A stretch of DNA of 64,000 nucleotides from Bradyrhizobium barranii subsp. barranii. Its GTDB lineage: Bacteria > Pseudomonadota > Alphaproteobacteria > Rhizobiales > Xanthobacteraceae. The notes under the pieces were generated by a model. That model ran no database searches. It was not told where the DNA came from and saw only the letters and a list, made by a program, of their open reading frames with translations. The stretch covers positions 3,765,501-3,829,500 of the forward strand of contig NZ_CP086136.1 in the NCBI RefSeq assembly GCF_017565645.3, written 5' to 3'. Both the position numbers and the translations under genes were made by a program. Positions 63,934 through 64,000 of the stretch are shown one piece after another. The stretch's first letter is position 1, and each line of letters begins with the position of its first letter.

Positions 63934-64000
63934 CAATAACCTCCCAACGCGCCTGATTGAATGCGACCTGGGATTGCAAGATGACCCAGTGTCGCAAATA

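Overview
The window looks like a chromosomal segment of a Bradyrhizobium-type alphaproteobacterium. The evidence is high GC coding DNA, an fdsGBA-fdhD-fdsD formate dehydrogenase operon with a divergent LysR gene, a histidine kinase coupled to glnE, an OFA-type oxalate/formate transporter, and several families of extragenic palindromes of the kind common in that genus. It falls into two halves: an accessory, IS-rich half (about 1-38040) and an orderly core half (about 38049-64000).

Accessory half. Positions 1-6416 hold a surface-polysaccharide cluster: a flippase (cut by the window edge), a Gfo/Idh/MocA oxidoreductase, a GT2 glycosyltransferase, a split PssE/PssD (Alg13/Alg14-like) glycosyltransferase pair, a second GT2 and a SAM methyltransferase. 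A broken paralogue of the second GT2 follows. It is interrupted by a 3161-bp IS66-family element with an 8-bp target duplication, and a second same-length copy lies inverted 524 bp away with a different duplication. Positions 14021-20450 form a type I secretion locus: a 1036-aa beta-helix/Ig-like/RTX-like exoprotein, then its ABC exporter and membrane fusion protein. A PhyH-like dioxygenase, a hexapeptide acyltransferase and a VanZ-like protein follow. The dTDP-rhamnose genes are arranged as two divergent pairs (rfbA-rfbB and rfbC-rfbD).

Two 1399-bp IS256-family copies, each with its own 9-bp duplication, bracket a broken AraC-type regulator and a compact four-gene operon (30796-33415). The operon encodes a 51-aa peptide, a GIY-YIG/DUF4357 protein, an unrecognised 174-aa protein and a calcineurin-like phosphoesterase. 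It is the best candidate here for an undescribed system. Positions 36589-38040 are decayed DNA with a tyrosine-integrase N-terminal remnant and what may be the last codons of an OmpR-type response regulator, just before the kinase that begins the core half. This suggests an island boundary.

Core half. A HAMP histidine kinase overlaps glnE (nitrogen control). Convergent to it is fdsG-fdsB-fdsA-fdhD-fdsD, encoding an NAD-dependent molybdenum formate dehydrogenase, with the LysR gene divergent. Next come a PAS hybrid-free histidine kinase, a CDF metal exporter, an MDR quinone reductase, a nitronate monooxygenase, several hypothetical or secreted small proteins, a coiled-coil membrane protein with an internal duplication, an FAH-family hydrolase coupled to a ketopantoate reductase-like gene, a CBS-pair protein, and the OFA transporter with a clear terminator. 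No tRNA, rRNA or CRISPR array was seen. All functional calls come from reading the sequence, without database searches.
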